From the NCBI RefSeq assembly GCF_003258595.1, contig NZ_QHHQ01000004.1:124001-188000 (forward strand): 64,000 nt of DNA, in the 5' to 3' direction. The position numbers and the translations under genes are program-made. Shown here piece by piece: positions 9,760 through 19,734 of the stretch. Source of the DNA: Acuticoccus sediminis. GTDB lineage: Bacteria > Pseudomonadota > Alphaproteobacteria > Rhizobiales > Amorphaceae. Below the pieces are notes generated by a model. It was not told the DNA's origin. It did no database searches and worked only from the letters and a program-made list of their open reading frames with translations. Each line of letters starts with the position of its first letter. The first letter of the stretch is position 1.

Positions 9760-11052
9760 TCAGCGCTGGGCGATCGGCATGTAGTCGCGCTTCGGGGCGC
9801 CGGTGTAGAGCTGGCGCGGACGGCCGATGCGCTGGGAGGGATCCTCCACCATTTCCTTCCACTGCGCGATCCAGCCGACGGTGCGGGCCAGGGCGAAGAG
9901 GACGGTGAACATCGTGGTCGGGAAGCCGAGCGCGCGCAGCGTGATGCCCGAGTAGAAGTCGATGTTCGGGTAGAGCTTCTTCTCGACGAAGTACTCGTCG
10001 TTGAGGGCGATCTTCTCGAGTTCCATCGCGACTTCGAGGAGCGGATCGTCCTTGATGCCCAGCTCGCCGAGGACCTCGTGGCAGGTCTTCTGCATGATGC
10101 GGGCGCGCGGGTCGTAGTTCTTGTAGACCCGGTGGCCGAAGCCCATCAGACGGAACGGATCGTCCTTGTCCTTGGCGCGCTCGATGTACTCGGGAATCTT
10201 GTCGGCGGTGCCGATCTGCTCGAGCATGTTGAGCGCGGCCTCGTTGGCGCCGCCGTGGGACGGGCCCCAGAGGCAGGCGATGCCGGCGGCGATGCAGGCG
10301 AACGGGTTGGCGCCCGAGGACCCGGCGAGCCGGACGGTCGAGGTGGACGCGTTCTGCTCGTGGTCGGCGTGCAGGATGAAGATGCGGTCCATGGCGCGGG
10401 CCAGAACCGGGTTCACCTTGTACTCCTCGCACGGCACCGCGAAGCACATGCGCAGGAAGTTCGCCGAGTAGTCGAGGTCGTTGCTCGGGTACACGAAGGG
10501 CTGGCCGATCGTGTACTTGTAGGCCATGGCCGCGATCGTCGGCATCTTGGCGACCATGCGGATCGAGGCGATCTCGCGGGCCTGCGGGTCATGGATGTCG
10601 GTCGAGTCGTGGTAGAACGCGGACAGCGCGCCGACGCAGCCGACCATGACGGCCATCGGGTGCGCGTCCCGGCGGAAGCCGGAGAAGAACCGGTTCATCT
10701 GCTCGTGGATCATCGTGTGATAGGTCACACGGTTTACGAAGTCCTGCTTCTGATCCATCGTCGGCAGTTCGCCGTAGAGAAGCAGGTAGCAGCTCTCGAG
10801 GAAGTCGCCGTGCTCGGCCAGCTGCTCGATCGGGTAGCCGCGGTAAAGAAGAACGCCCTTGTCGCCGTCGATGTATGTGATTTTCGATTCACAGGAGGCG
10901 GTGGAGGTGAAACCGGGATCGTACGTGAACATCCCGGTGTCTTTGTAGAACGATGCGATGTTGACGACGGATGGACCTTCCGTCCCGTGCATCACCTCAT
11001 AGTCCACCGTTTCCGAGCCGACGGCGAATTGGGCTGCTTGTTCTGTGGTCAT
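9760..11052 (-). CDS. gltA: Citrate synthase
   Basis: Condenses acetyl-CoA and oxaloacetate to citrate, the entry step of the TCA cycle. The 430-residue protein matches the hexameric type II enzyme of Gram-negative bacteria, including the N-terminal extra domain ([23 protein letters not shown]). Catalytic histidines lie in [15 protein letters not shown] and [12 protein letters not shown], the [15 protein letters not shown] motif holds a third substrate His, and [11 protein letters not shown] precedes the C-terminal Arg region. The ATG at 11052 starts [12 protein letters not shown]; an open frame 26 codons longer is not conserved. The gene has its own terminator and a repeat cluster upstream. 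Confidence 0.98.
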   Translation of the reverse strand: MTTEQAAQFAVGSETVDYEVMHGTEGPSVVNIASFYKDTGMFTYDPGFTSTASCESKITYIDGDKGVLLYRGYPIEQLAEHGDFLESCYLLLYGELPTMDQKQDFVNRVTYHTMIHEQMNRFFSGFRRDAHPMAVMVGCVGALSAFYHDSTDIHDPQAREIASIRMVAKMPTIAAMAYKYTIGQPFVYPSNDLDYSANFLRMCFAVPCEEYKVNPVLARAMDRIFILHADHEQNASTSTVRLAGSSGANPFACIAAGIACLWGPSHGGANEAALNMLEQIGTADKIPEYIERAKDKDDPFRLMGFGHRVYKNYDPRARIMQKTCHEVLGELGIKDDPLLEVAMELEKIALNDEYFVEKKLYPNIDFYSGITLRALGFPTTMFTVLFALARTVGWIAQWKEMVEDPSQRIGRPRQLYTGAPKRDYMPIAQR

Positions 11053-11154
11053 CGTCGGCTCCAGTGTTTGGCACAGCCAGGGGGGGCCCGCCGGGCACGC
11101 CGACGAGCGTAAAAATCGTCTGAAGCCCACTATCCGAAGCCGCCCTCCCCTTCA

Positions 11155-11186
11155 AGCCTGACGTCGGCCTGACATCGCGTCAGGCT
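11155..11186. promoter_or_regulatory. Triple GCCTGAC repeat in the gltA / MFS divergent region
   Basis: GCCTGAC occurs at 11156-11162 and again at 11167-11173, exactly 11 bases apart, and in inverted form (GTCAGGC) at 11179-11185. The outer copies make a perfect 8-bp inverted repeat, AGCCTGAC/GTCAGGCT. One-turn spacing of direct repeats plus an inverted copy in a divergent promoter region suggests a regulator-binding site, though an RNA hairpin is an alternative. The rest of the 217-base gap contains no gene. Confidence 0.4.
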
Positions 11187-11269
11187 GTTCGCGCCATCCC
11201 GGGTCGAGCCAGACCCCCGAGAAAATTGCCTCTTTGCGCGCCGCCCGGCGAGGCGTATGAAACCCGTGT

Positions 11270-12505
11270 ATGAGCAACTTTTACGCGCGCAACGCTTGGT
11301 GGCTCTTCACCGGCGCGGTGTTCATGTTCGGGTCGTCGTTCGGACAGACCTACTTCATCGCGCTGTTCGCGGGCGGGATCCGCGAGGAGTTCGGGCTCAG
11401 CAACGGACAGTGGGGCGGGCTCTACACCGTCGCGACGCTCGCCTCCGCCATCTGCCTCATCAGGTACGGCCGCCTCGCCGACACGATGACGGTGACGCGC
11501 CTCGCGACGCTCGTCCTCGTTCTGTACGCCGTCGCCGCGACGACAATGGCGCTGGCGCCGAACGTCGTGGTCCTGTGCATCGCGATCTTCGGGCTGAGGT
11601 TCTGCGGCCAGGGGATGATGACGCACATCTCCATGACCGCGATGGCCCGCTGGTTCCGGGCCAACCGGGCGAAGGCGATCGCCGTCGCCGTGCTCGGCTT
11701 TCCCGTCAGCGAGGCGCTGTGGCCGCCCGTCGGCGTCGTCGTGCTCGACGATATCGGCTGGCGCGCCACCTGGCTCGTCATCGCCGCCATGCTGCTGGCG
11801 ATCTTCCTGCCGGCGCTGACGCTGCTGACGCGCAAGGGCCGAACGCCCCAGGGCGAGGGCAACGACGAGGAGGCTCCCGGCATGCTGGGCCGGCAATGGA
11901 CCCGCGGCGAGGTGGTCCGTCACTGGACGTTCTGGGTCGTTCTCGCCGGGCTGCTGGCGCCGCCGTTCATCGGCACGTGCGTGTTCTTCCACCAGGTCCA
12001 CATCGCGGCGGTGCGGGACTACGACCTCTCCGTCATGGCGCTGGCGTTCACGATCTACGCCGGTGCCTCGGTGACGAGTTCGCTCGTCTGCGGCCCGATC
12101 GTCGACCGGGTCGGACCGACGCGCGTGCTGCCGTTCCTGCTGCTGCCGCTGTCGGTGGCGATCGCCATCCTCGCGATCCCCGGCGGGGTGGTGATCTGGT
12201 TCCTGATGGTGGCCGGGATCGGGGTGAGCCACGGGCTCGTGATCACCCTCCTCGGGGCGATCTGGCCGACGCTCTACGGCACGCGCTGGATCGGCTCGAT
12301 CAAGGCGGTGGCGACGTCGGCGATGGTGATGTCGACCGCGGCGGGACCGGGGATCACCGGGGCGATCATCGACCTCGGCATCCCCTTCCCCAACCAGGCG
12401 CTGGTGCTGTCGGCCTACTGCCTGGCGGTCTCGGCGCTATACGTGACCGCCGCACCCCGGATCACGGCCATGGTGGAGGCGCCGCCGCGACCGGTCCCGG
12501 CCTGA
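11270..12505 (+). CDS. Major facilitator superfamily transporter
   Basis: A 411-residue inner-membrane permease with about twelve hydrophobic segments in two halves joined by a charged loop (LLTRKGRTPQGEGNDEE, ~residues 186-200). The MFS loop 2-3 motif appears as IRYGRLADTMTVTRLA, close to the GxLaDrxGrr consensus, and again as CGPIVDRVGPTRVLP in the second half. The extended first helix (SSFGQTYFIALFAGGIREEFGLSNGQWG) resembles oxalate/formate-antiporter-like and nitrate-like MFS families. The substrate is unknown. It is divergent from gltA and convergent with gltX. Confidence 0.9.
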   Translation: MSNFYARNAWWLFTGAVFMFGSSFGQTYFIALFAGGIREEFGLSNGQWGGLYTVATLASAICLIRYGRLADTMTVTRLATLVLVLYAVAATTMALAPNVVVLCIAIFGLRFCGQGMMTHISMTAMARWFRANRAKAIAVAVLGFPVSEALWPPVGVVVLDDIGWRATWLVIAAMLLAIFLPALTLLTRKGRTPQGEGNDEEAPGMLGRQWTRGEVVRHWTFWVVLAGLLAPPFIGTCVFFHQVHIAAVRDYDLSVMALAFTIYAGASVTSSLVCGPIVDRVGPTRVLPFLLLPLSVAIAILAIPGGVVIWFLMVAGIGVSHGLVITLLGAIWPTLYGTRWIGSIKAVATSAMVMSTAAGPGITGAIIDLGIPFPNQALVLSAYCLAVSALYVTAAPRITAMVEAPPRPVPA

Positions 12506-12592
12506 CGCCCGGCCCGCCCGCCGCGAGCGGCAGACACGCCGGACGTTCCGGGCCGAACGCGGAGCCTCGCCCGGGTGACCGCTGCCGCGGGG

Positions 12593-14041
12593 TCAGCCCG
12601 CGGCCTGGTCCTTGATGCGCCCGAGCGACTCGGCGCGGCCGAGCGCGACGAGGACGTCGAAGATCCCGGGCGACGTCGACGAGCCGACCAGCGCGGCGCG
12701 CAGGGGCTGCGCCACCTTGCCGAGCTTCACGCCCGCCTCGTCGGCGTAGCGCCTCACCTCGGCGTCGAGGTTGTCGGCAATCCACGGATCGACCTCGGAC
12801 AGCCGCTCGTGCAGCGCGGCGAGGTGCTGCGCGGCATCGCCGGAGACGAGTTTCTGCGCCTTCTCGTCGAGGGCGAGCGGACGCGTTGCCCAGAGGAAAC
12901 GGGCATTGTCCAGAAGCTCCACCAGCGTCTTGGCGCGCTCGGCGAGGCCCGGGATGAGGATCTCCAGCTTGGCTCGCGCGCCCGCGTCGAGCGCGGCTTC
13001 GATGGCCGAGGCGTCCTCCTGCGCGGCGATCACCGGATCGAGCGCGGCGAGGATGCGGTCGGGCGTCGCCTGGCGCATGTAGTGGCCGTTGGTGTTCTCC
13101 AGCTTGGCGAAGTCGAACCGTGCCGGGGAGCGGCCGACGGCCTCCAGGCTGAAGTGCTCGATCATCTCCTTGGTGGAGAAGAACTCCTGGTCGCCGTGCG
13201 CCCAGCCGAGGCGGACGAGGTAGTTGCGCAGCGCCTCCGGCAGGTAACCCATCGACCGGTAGGCATCGACCCCGAGCGCGCCGTGGCGCTTGGACAGCTT
13301 GGCCCCGTCCGGACCGTGGATCAGCGGGATGTGCGCCATCTTCGGCACGTCCCAGCCCATGGCCTTGTAGATGAGGGCCTGCCGGGCGGCGTTGGTGAGG
13401 TGGTCGTCGCCGCGGATGATGTGGGTGACGCCCATGTCGTGGTCGTCCACCACCACGGCCAGCATGTAGGTCGGCGTGCCGTCCGAGCGCAGGATGACGA
13501 GGTCGTCGAGGTTCTCGTTCGCGAACGTGACCTCGCCCTGGACCATGTCGGGGATCACCGTCTCCCCCGTCAGCGGCGCCTTGAGGCGGATGACGGGGTC
13601 CACGCCCGGAGGCGCGTCGGCGGCGTCGCGGTCGCGCCACGTGCCGTCATATTTCGGCGGCCGGCCCTCGGCGGCGGCCTTCTCGCGCATCGCCTGCAGC
13701 TCCTCGGCCGAGGTGTAGCAGCGGTAGGCCATCCCGGCGTCGAGGAGCTGGTGAGCAACCTCAGCGTGCCGCGCGGCGCGGGAGAACTGGTAGACCGGCT
13801 CGCCGTCCCCCTCCAGCCCGAGCCACGAGAGGCCGTCGATGATGGCGTCGATCGCCTCGGTCGTGGAGCGCGCGCGGTCGGTATCCTCGATACGCAGCAG
13901 CATCTTGCCGCCGTGGTGCCGGGCGAACAGCCAGTTGAACAGCGCGGTCCGCGCGCCGCCGATGTGGAGGAAGCCGGTCGGCGACGGCGCGAATCGCGTC
14001 ACCACCTTGGATTGAGACGTCATCTGATGCACGTTATTCAT
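12593..14041 (-). CDS. gltX: Glutamate--tRNA ligase
   Basis: A class I aminoacyl-tRNA synthetase that charges tRNA(Glu), and often tRNA(Gln) in alphaproteobacteria. The HIGH motif is [21 protein letters not shown] near residue 18, and the KMSKS-equivalent loop is [12 protein letters not shown]. The catalytic domain shows [18 protein letters not shown], and the C-terminal anticodon-binding helical domain is complete. The 482-residue ATG start at 14041 is used. A second ATG ([15 protein letters not shown]) six codons later gives a more compact amino terminus and is equally possible; neither has a strong Shine-Dalgarno. It is divergent from comEC. Confidence 0.97.
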   Translation of the reverse strand: MNNVHQMTSQSKVVTRFAPSPTGFLHIGGARTALFNWLFARHHGGKMLLRIEDTDRARSTTEAIDAIIDGLSWLGLEGDGEPVYQFSRAARHAEVAHQLLDAGMAYRCYTSAEELQAMREKAAAEGRPPKYDGTWRDRDAADAPPGVDPVIRLKAPLTGETVIPDMVQGEVTFANENLDDLVILRSDGTPTYMLAVVVDDHDMGVTHIIRGDDHLTNAARQALIYKAMGWDVPKMAHIPLIHGPDGAKLSKRHGALGVDAYRSMGYLPEALRNYLVRLGWAHGDQEFFSTKEMIEHFSLEAVGRSPARFDFAKLENTNGHYMRQATPDRILAALDPVIAAQEDASAIEAALDAGARAKLEILIPGLAERAKTLVELLDNARFLWATRPLALDEKAQKLVSGDAAQHLAALHERLSEVDPWIADNLDAEVRRYADEAGVKLGKVAQPLRAALVGSSTSPGIFDVLVALGRAESLGRIKDQAAG

Positions 14042-14195
14042 GAAGCTGTCGGCGAGGTGTGTAGCGGGACATCCCCGCCCGCGTCGACCCTCTGAGGTCG
14101 AGGAATCCTGTGACGGAGGTCATGGTGCGACCCATGCGCGACGCTGCCCCGCCCCCGGCGCGGGGGCCCGAGGTCCGGTCGGCGGGGGACCGACG

Positions 14196-16280
14196 GTGAG
14201 TCTCGCCCTGCCACGCACGCGCGCAAATTTCGACCTAAGGGCGCGGCTTGCAACCTGGGTCGAGCATGAGCGGGCGTTCGGTCGGTTCCAGCTGTGGTTG
14301 CCGGTTCTGGCCGTCGCGGGGATCTTCGTTGCCGTCGAATTGCCGCTGGAAATCGCGCCCTGGTGGCCGGGCGCCGCGCTGATCGCCGCAGTTTCCGCCC
14401 GTTTCGCCGCCGGGCGAAGCATCCGCTTCGCCCCCCTTGCCGCACCTCTCCTCGCGCTCGCGGCGTTCCTGGCGGGCATGGGCGCTCTCGGGCTGGAGGA
14501 GCGGCTCGGCGGCACGCCGGTCGTCAGATCCGCACAAACCGTGGAGTTCAGCGGCAGAATCGTCGACGCCGAGGTCCGCGAGCCGGGCCGGGTCAGCGCG
14601 ATCGTCGCCGTCACGGAAGGCAGCTTCCGCGGCGCCATGCCGCACCGGATTCGCCTTTCGATTCGCGGCAGTGGGCCCTTTCCGGTGGGCGCGGCCGTGC
14701 GCGGCAAGGCTCGGCTCTTCCCGCTGCAGGGGCCGGTCTACCCTGGCGGGTACGATTCCGGGCGCCGGCTCTACTTTGACGGGATCGGCGCCACCGGCTT
14801 CGCCTACGGTCCGCCGGAGGTGACCGCGCCCCCGCCGCCGCGTAGCCTCCCGGCGCTCGTCGACCGGCTGCGCTCCGGCGTCGCGGAGCGGATCGAAGCC
14901 ACCCTCGGCCAGACGCCCGGCGCCGCGTTCGCGACGGCACTCCTGGTGGGGCGGCGGGGCGCCATGAACGCGGACGACGTCGAGGCGCTGCGCGTCTCCG
15001 GGCTCGGTCACATTCTCGCGATCTCGGGGCTTCACATGGCGCTGGTCGCCGGATCGGTGTTCGCCGCGGTGCGCTTTCTCCTCGCCCTGTGGCCGCGCCT
15101 CGCGGTGTCGGCACCGATTCGCAAGTGGGCGGCGGTCGCGGGGCTCGCGGCGGCAACGTTCTACCTCGCGCTTTCCGGCGGCTCGGTCTCCACCGTGCGG
15201 GCGTATGTGATGCTGGTGGTCGCGCTCGCCGCGATCCTCCTCGACCGGCCGGCATTGACGATGCGTACCGTCGCGGTGGCGGCGGTCGTGGTGATCGCGA
15301 TGGATCCGGTCTGCGTCACAGAGCCGTCGTTCCAGATGTCGTTCCTCGCCGTGGTCGCGCTCGTCGGCTTCTACGAATGGTGGTCGAAGCAGCGGACCCG
15401 CCTCGTGCGCGGCCGCCCGTGGCCGGTGACGGCGTTCGTGCTCGGCCTCCTCCTGACCTCGCTGATCGCCGGCCTCGCGACGGCGCCGGCCGCGGCCTAC
15501 CACTTCCACCGCCTCGCCCCGTTCGGACTGCCGGCGAACCTCGCCGCGATGCCGATCGTCACGATCCTGGTGATGCCGGCCGGCGTCCTCTCCCTCGCGC
15601 TGATGCCGTTCGGGCTCGAGGCTCTCCCGCTGGCGCTCATGCGCTGGGGCCTCGACCTGGTGCTCGGAATCGCCCGCGCGGCGGCCGACGCGACCGGCGA
15701 CGCGGGCCTCACCGGCGCACTGCCGCCGGCGGCTGCGATCCTGGCGGCGTTCGGTCTCGTCTGGCTCGCGCTCTTCACCGCGCCCTGGCGGCTTGCCGGC
15801 GCGCTCTTCATCGCGGGTGGGCTCGCCGTCGCCCCCCTCGCGCCCCGATTCGACGTGATGGTGTCGGAAACGGCGGAGACCATCGCCGCGCGCGGCACCG
15901 ACGGCCGCCTCGCCCTGATGGGCGACACGGACGGGTTCGTCGCCGAGCTGTGGCTCAAGGCGGACGCGGACCCGCGCACCGAGGCCGCCGGGACGGCGCG
16001 ATGCGACCCGCTCGGCTGCACCTTGCCGCTCGGCGAGGGGCGCCTTGCGCGGCCGGTCTCGCCGCGCGCCCTCGCCGAAGACTGCGCGCTTGCGGAGGTG
16101 GTGGTGGCGGCGCTGACCGCGGTACGCTGTCCCGCCCCGCTCGTCATCGACCGGCGGACGCTGGTGCGGCACGGGGCGACGGTCGCCTGGCGCAATCAGG
16201 GCGTCTGGGAAGTCCGGACCGCGCGGCCCTACGGCGTCGTGCGGCGCTGGCAGGTCGAGCCGGAGGTCCCCTACGACTGA
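14196..16280 (+). CDS. ComEC/Rec2-family competence and DNA-uptake channel protein
   Basis: A large polytopic inner-membrane protein related to the ComEC channel that passes single-stranded DNA during natural transformation. It has an N-terminal hydrophobic domain with a DUF4131-like soluble part (VVRSAQTVEFSGRIVDAEVREPG), then the Competence domain with its hallmark GHILAISGLHMALVAG and many transmembrane helices. A C-terminal soluble region resembles the degenerate beta-lactamase-like tail of alphaproteobacterial homologues and shows no HxHxDH metal motif. GTG at 14196, preceded by GGGGGA, is preferred (694 residues). The frame is open back to an ATG at 14040, but that part is not membrane-like. 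Confidence 0.9.
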   Translation: MSLALPRTRANFDLRARLATWVEHERAFGRFQLWLPVLAVAGIFVAVELPLEIAPWWPGAALIAAVSARFAAGRSIRFAPLAAPLLALAAFLAGMGALGLEERLGGTPVVRSAQTVEFSGRIVDAEVREPGRVSAIVAVTEGSFRGAMPHRIRLSIRGSGPFPVGAAVRGKARLFPLQGPVYPGGYDSGRRLYFDGIGATGFAYGPPEVTAPPPPRSLPALVDRLRSGVAERIEATLGQTPGAAFATALLVGRRGAMNADDVEALRVSGLGHILAISGLHMALVAGSVFAAVRFLLALWPRLAVSAPIRKWAAVAGLAAATFYLALSGGSVSTVRAYVMLVVALAAILLDRPALTMRTVAVAAVVVIAMDPVCVTEPSFQMSFLAVVALVGFYEWWSKQRTRLVRGRPWPVTAFVLGLLLTSLIAGLATAPAAAYHFHRLAPFGLPANLAAMPIVTILVMPAGVLSLALMPFGLEALPLALMRWGLDLVLGIARAAADATGDAGLTGALPPAAAILAAFGLVWLALFTAPWRLAGALFIAGGLAVAPLAPRFDVMVSETAETIAARGTDGRLALMGDTDGFVAELWLKADADPRTEAAGTARCDPLGCTLPLGEGRLARPVSPRALAEDCALAEVVVAALTAVRCPAPLVIDRRTLVRHGATVAWRNQGVWEVRTARPYGVVRRWQVEPEVPYD

Positions 16281-16288
16281 GCGGACGC

Positions 16289-17452
16289 CTACGACGGAGC
16301 GGACGCGGCGCGGGTGCCGATGTCCGGCGGCACCATCGACAGGACCGCATCCGCCGCCGTCTCGGCCGGCGAGGTATCGACCCGCATCGCCTCGGCGAAC
16401 TCGTCGAAGACCCGCTCCTGCACCGCGCGCTCGGGGCTGCCGGGGGTCAAAAGCGGAGCGAGGCGCGCGGCGATCCCGTCCGCCGTCACCTCCTCCTCCA
16501 GGAGCGCCGGGATATCGTTGCGGCCGACCACGATGTTGGCGAGGACCATCGACGGGGCCGTCACGATCCGCACGAAGCGGTTGATCTTCTTCACGAACCG
16601 CCCGGCGATATCGAGCTTGTAGGCGACCACCATGGGAATCCGTGCCGCGGCGAGCTCCATCGTCACGGTGCCGGACGCTGCCAGCGCCGCCTTCGCGCGG
16701 GCGAACACGGCGAGCTTCTCCGAGCCGTCGCGGAACGTCACCGGGACCGGCCACGTCGAGGCGAGCTCCTCGATCCGCGCGCGAAGGTGCGGCACGGCGA
16801 GGACCTCGACGGGCTCGGACGGGGCGAGCTTGCCGAGCGCCTCGCCAAACGACGGCATCAACCGCTCGATCTCCAGGCGCCGGCTGCCCGGCAGCACCAG
16901 CAGCGTGTCGCCGCCGCCGATCGCGGAGCGCATCCGCTCGTAGAGCGGGTGGCCGACGTAGACGCAGCGCGGGCCGCCGAGCCGCTCGTGCACCGCCGGC
17001 TCGAACGGAAACAGCGCCATGACGAGGTCGGTATAGGGCACCATCGCCCTGGCGCGGCCGGGACGCCATGCCCACACCGTCGGGCTGACGTAGTTCACGA
17101 TCGGGATCTCGGGCCGCGCGCGCCGCACCCGCTTGGCGACCCGGTGGTTGAACTCCGGCGCGTCGATGACGACGAGGACGTCGGGGCGGAAGGCGATCAC
17201 CGCGTCCGCCGCCTCGCGGATGCGCCTCAGGAGCCGCGGCAGCTGGCGGATGATGGCGTCGATCCCCATTACCGAGATCTCGTCCTGCGGGAAGATCGGC
17301 TCGAGGCCGGCGGCCGTCATGTCCTCGGCGCCGATGCCGCACCATTCGATGCTCCGCCGCTCGTTCAGCGCCTGCATGAGGGCGCCGCCGAGCCGGTCGC
17401 CGGATTGCTCCCCGGCGATGATCGCGATCCGGAGGGGGCGGTCGCCGCTCAT
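16289..17452 (-). CDS. lpxB: Lipid-A-disaccharide synthase
   Basis: A GT19 glycosyltransferase that joins UDP-2,3-diacylglucosamine and lipid X to form the lipid A disaccharide on the cytoplasmic face of the inner membrane. Motifs are IAIIAGEQSGDRLGGALM at the amino terminus, IDAPEFNHRVAKRVR, YVSPTVWAWRPGRA, LVLPGSRRLEIERL and ALAASGTVTMELAAARIPMVVAYK. The 387-residue length is normal. The ATG at 17452 overlaps the lpxI stop codon (ATGA); a longer open frame extends upstream but is antisense-like. It is the last gene of the lpxD-fabZ-lpxA-lpxI-lpxB series. Confidence 0.97.
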   Translation of the reverse strand: MSGDRPLRIAIIAGEQSGDRLGGALMQALNERRSIEWCGIGAEDMTAAGLEPIFPQDEISVMGIDAIIRQLPRLLRRIREAADAVIAFRPDVLVVIDAPEFNHRVAKRVRRARPEIPIVNYVSPTVWAWRPGRARAMVPYTDLVMALFPFEPAVHERLGGPRCVYVGHPLYERMRSAIGGGDTLLVLPGSRRLEIERLMPSFGEALGKLAPSEPVEVLAVPHLRARIEELASTWPVPVTFRDGSEKLAVFARAKAALAASGTVTMELAAARIPMVVAYKLDIAGRFVKKINRFVRIVTAPSMVLANIVVGRNDIPALLEEEVTADGIAARLAPLLTPGSPERAVQERVFDEFAEAMRVDTSPAETAADAVLSMVPPDIGTRAASAPS

Positions 17453-18315
17453 CGGGCCACCACGAAGACGCGCGCCCTGTCGGCCTCGGCGGCGACGACG
17501 ACACGCTCGGCGATGATGGTGCGCCCGGCCTCGACGGCGATTCCGCCGAGACCCGCCTTGATCGCGCCGCGCAGCGTGTCGGCACCGATCACCGGAACGT
17601 CCGAGCGCATGTCCTGCCCCGTCTTCGCCCGCTTCACGAGGACCCCCGCGCCCTTCTCGCTGCGGAAGCGGCGGGCGCGGCGGATGTCGGCGACGCGGGC
17701 GAGCATCGCGTCGGTCCCCTCCGCGCCCTCGACGGCGATGACGCGTCCGTCGACCACGGCGACGCACTGGCCGACGTCGAACGGCGAGGAGGCGTCGAGG
17801 TAGCGCATGCCGAGCGCGATGTCGGCCTCGTGCTTTGCGTCCGGCTGCCGGGCGCCGACCGGTCCGGGGGCCGCCAGCAGTTCCGGCGCGGCCTCGGCGA
17901 CGGAGACGACGCGGAACCCCTCCTGCTCGAAGAGGCCGATGACGTTGCGCACGACGGTGTCGTCCCCGCCGACCGCGGCACGGACGATCCGCGGCAGAAG
18001 CCGAAGCGTCTCGAGGTCCGGGATGATCGAGGCGAAGTCGGGCCGGGAGCGGATGGCACCGATCAGGAGGACGTCGCGGCAGCCGTGCTCGATGGCGATG
18101 CGGCGCATGCGTCCGATCTGGCCGGGACCGATCCGGTGCGTCTCGATGGACGCCGGGCCGGCGTCGGCCTCACCGTCGACCGCGAACACGACGATCTTGC
18201 GGCGGCGGGCGATGACGTCGGCCGCCTCCCATGGGAGGGCGCCGGCCCCCGCGATGATGGCGAGGGTCCCCTCGCCGTCCCCCGCAGGGCCGTTCGCCGG
18301 TTGCGCGCCGCTCAT
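17449..18315 (-). CDS. lpxI: UDP-2,3-diacylglucosamine pyrophosphatase LpxI
   Basis: Hydrolyses UDP-2,3-diacylglucosamine to lipid X and UMP. It is the alphaproteobacterial replacement for LpxH, with a different fold and chemistry. The 288-residue protein shows the LpxI/DUF1009 features LAIIAGAGALPWEAAD, IGQIGRMRRIA-like GPGQIGRMRRIAIEHG, LLIGAIRSRPDF, VVDGRVIAVEGAEGTDAML and the C-terminal RTIIAERVVVAAEADRARVFV. Its ATG at 18315 follows lpxA by 36 bases, and it overlaps lpxB by four bases. Its presence between lpxA and lpxB, with no lpxH in view, is the expected arrangement for this class. Confidence 0.95.
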   Translation of the reverse strand: MSGAQPANGPAGDGEGTLAIIAGAGALPWEAADVIARRRKIVVFAVDGEADAGPASIETHRIGPGQIGRMRRIAIEHGCRDVLLIGAIRSRPDFASIIPDLETLRLLPRIVRAAVGGDDTVVRNVIGLFEQEGFRVVSVAEAAPELLAAPGPVGARQPDAKHEADIALGMRYLDASSPFDVGQCVAVVDGRVIAVEGAEGTDAMLARVADIRRARRFRSEKGAGVLVKRAKTGQDMRSDVPVIGADTLRGAIKAGLGGIAVEAGRTIIAERVVVAAEADRARVFVVAR

Positions 18316-18351
18316 CGACAGCGCCCACCGTTCATCGCGGGCTGTCCCCGC

Positions 18352-19191
18352 TCATCGCCTGTTGTCGAGGAATTCCGCGGCGACGTCCTCGCGCGACTCC
18401 TGACGGGACTGCATGTAGGGGCGCTGCGGCGCGGCGTCGATGAAGGCGAGGATCGGGTCGACCACCGGGTCGCCGCCCATCTCCGCCCGCAGCTTCTCCT
18501 TGCGCTCGGCGAAGACCATGCCGGGCGTATGGAAGAGGACGTCGTACGCCGTGGTGACGGTGCGGATCGCGTCCCGATCGAAGCCGCGGCGGCGGAGGCC
18601 GACGCGGTTGACGCTCTCCACCCAGGCGACGCGGCCGGTGGAGAAGGCGTATGGCACGCAGTCGCGCATGATGCCCGACATGCCGGAGACGAACGTGTAG
18701 GAGCCGATCCGCGCGCGCTGCAGCACCGCGGTGCCACCGCCGATCAGCACGTAGTCGCCGAGCTGGACGTGGCCGGCGAGGAGGACGTTGTTGGACAGCG
18801 TCACCCCGTCGCCGAGGATGCAGTCGTGCGCGACATGGCAGCCGACCATGAAGTAGCCGTCACGTCCCACGACCGTCCGGCCGCGCCCCTTCGCGGTGCC
18901 GGCATGCATGGTGACATGCTCGCGGACGGTGCAGTTCTCGCCGATGTCGAGGAGGGTCGGCTCGTCCTTGTAGCCGAAGTCCTGCGGCGGTCCGCCGAGG
19001 ACGGCGCCGGAGTAGATCTTCGACCCCGCCCCGATCGTGGTGTGGCCGGTGATCACAACGCCGGCGCCCACCATGACGCCCTCGCCGAGCGTCACATGCG
19101 GGCCGATCACCGCGTGGGGGCCGATGGAGGCGGAATCCGGGATGGACGCACCATCCTCGATCACCGCCGTCGGATGGCGCGAAGCCGTCAT
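18352..19191 (-). CDS. lpxA: Acyl-ACP--UDP-N-acetylglucosamine O-acyltransferase
   Basis: The first acyltransferase of lipid A synthesis, transferring a hydroxyacyl chain to the 3-OH of UDP-GlcNAc. The 279-residue protein has left-handed beta-helix hexapeptide repeats (IGPHAVIGPHVTLGEGVMVG and onward), the catalytic-His segment MVGCHVAHDCILGD, the SGMSGIMRDCVPY stretch and a helical C-terminus. The ATG at 19191 (MTASRHPTAVIE) is chosen; the open frame reaches a TTG four codons upstream. It follows fabZ with a short gap, as in the canonical cluster. Confidence 0.96.
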   Translation of the reverse strand: MTASRHPTAVIEDGASIPDSASIGPHAVIGPHVTLGEGVMVGAGVVITGHTTIGAGSKIYSGAVLGGPPQDFGYKDEPTLLDIGENCTVREHVTMHAGTAKGRGRTVVGRDGYFMVGCHVAHDCILGDGVTLSNNVLLAGHVQLGDYVLIGGGTAVLQRARIGSYTFVSGMSGIMRDCVPYAFSTGRVAWVESVNRVGLRRRGFDRDAIRTVTTAYDVLFHTPGMVFAERKEKLRAEMGGDPVVDPILAFIDAAPQRPYMQSRQESREDVAAEFLDNRR

Positions 19192-19207
19192 GCTCAAGCC
19201 CAAACGT

Positions 19208-19723
19208 TTACTCTTGTACGATCATGGCGGAGACGTCCGCCTCGGCAACCAGGGTATCGCCCACGATCGCCTCGCCGTGGAAGCGCCAGATGCTGCCGCG
19301 CTGGCGCTCTTTCTTCATGTGGTACTCGATCACGTCGCCCGGGCGGACGGGTTTGCGGAACTTCGCCTTGTCGACGGTCATGAGGTAGACGAGGCGCGGC
19401 CGCTCCCGGCCTTCGGCGTACATGCACAGGACGCCGGCGGTCTGGGCCATGCCCTCGATCATCAGGACGCCAGGCATCACCGGCTCGCCCGGAAAGTGCC
19501 CCTGAAAATGAGGCTCGTTGAACGTCACGTTCTTGATGCCGATGCCGGAACGGTCACCGTCGATATCGATCACCCGGTCAATCATCAGGAACGGGTAGCG
19601 GTGCGGCAGCATGTTGAGGATGTCGCCAACCTCGGCCACCGCCAACGTCTTCGTCGTTCCGTCCGGGGTCCCCCCACTATCCATCACGTCGTCCGCACTA
19701 TCCACAGAAGTCCTATCCACCAT
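19208..19723 (-). CDS. fabZ: 3-hydroxyacyl-[ACP] dehydratase
   Basis: A hot-dog-fold dehydratase of fatty acid elongation, placed in the lpx cluster because both pathways compete for 3-hydroxyacyl-ACP. [14 protein letters not shown] carries the first conserved histidine, [23 protein letters not shown] the catalytic His and Glu, and [10 protein letters not shown] the later strand. The ATG at 19723 is 11 bases after the lpxD stop and gives 171 residues. A second ATG 13 codons later (MDSGGTPDG) would give a more usual ~158 residues, so the start is uncertain. Confidence 0.95.
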   Translation of the reverse strand: MVDRTSVDSADDVMDSGGTPDGTTKTLAVAEVGDILNMLPHRYPFLMIDRVIDIDGDRSGIGIKNVTFNEPHFQGHFPGEPVMPGVLMIEGMAQTAGVLCMYAEGRERPRLVYLMTVDKAKFRKPVRPGDVIEYHMKKERQRGSIWRFHGEAIVGDTLVAEADVSAMIVQE

Positions 19724-19734
19724 AAGAGGGGCCG

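Noticed and set aside
14235-17585. A 1116-codon minus-strand frame across comEC and lpxB
   Set aside because: Low-complexity Arg/Asp/Glu/Gly sequence, antisense to comEC and out of frame with lpxB; both real genes have conserved motifs.
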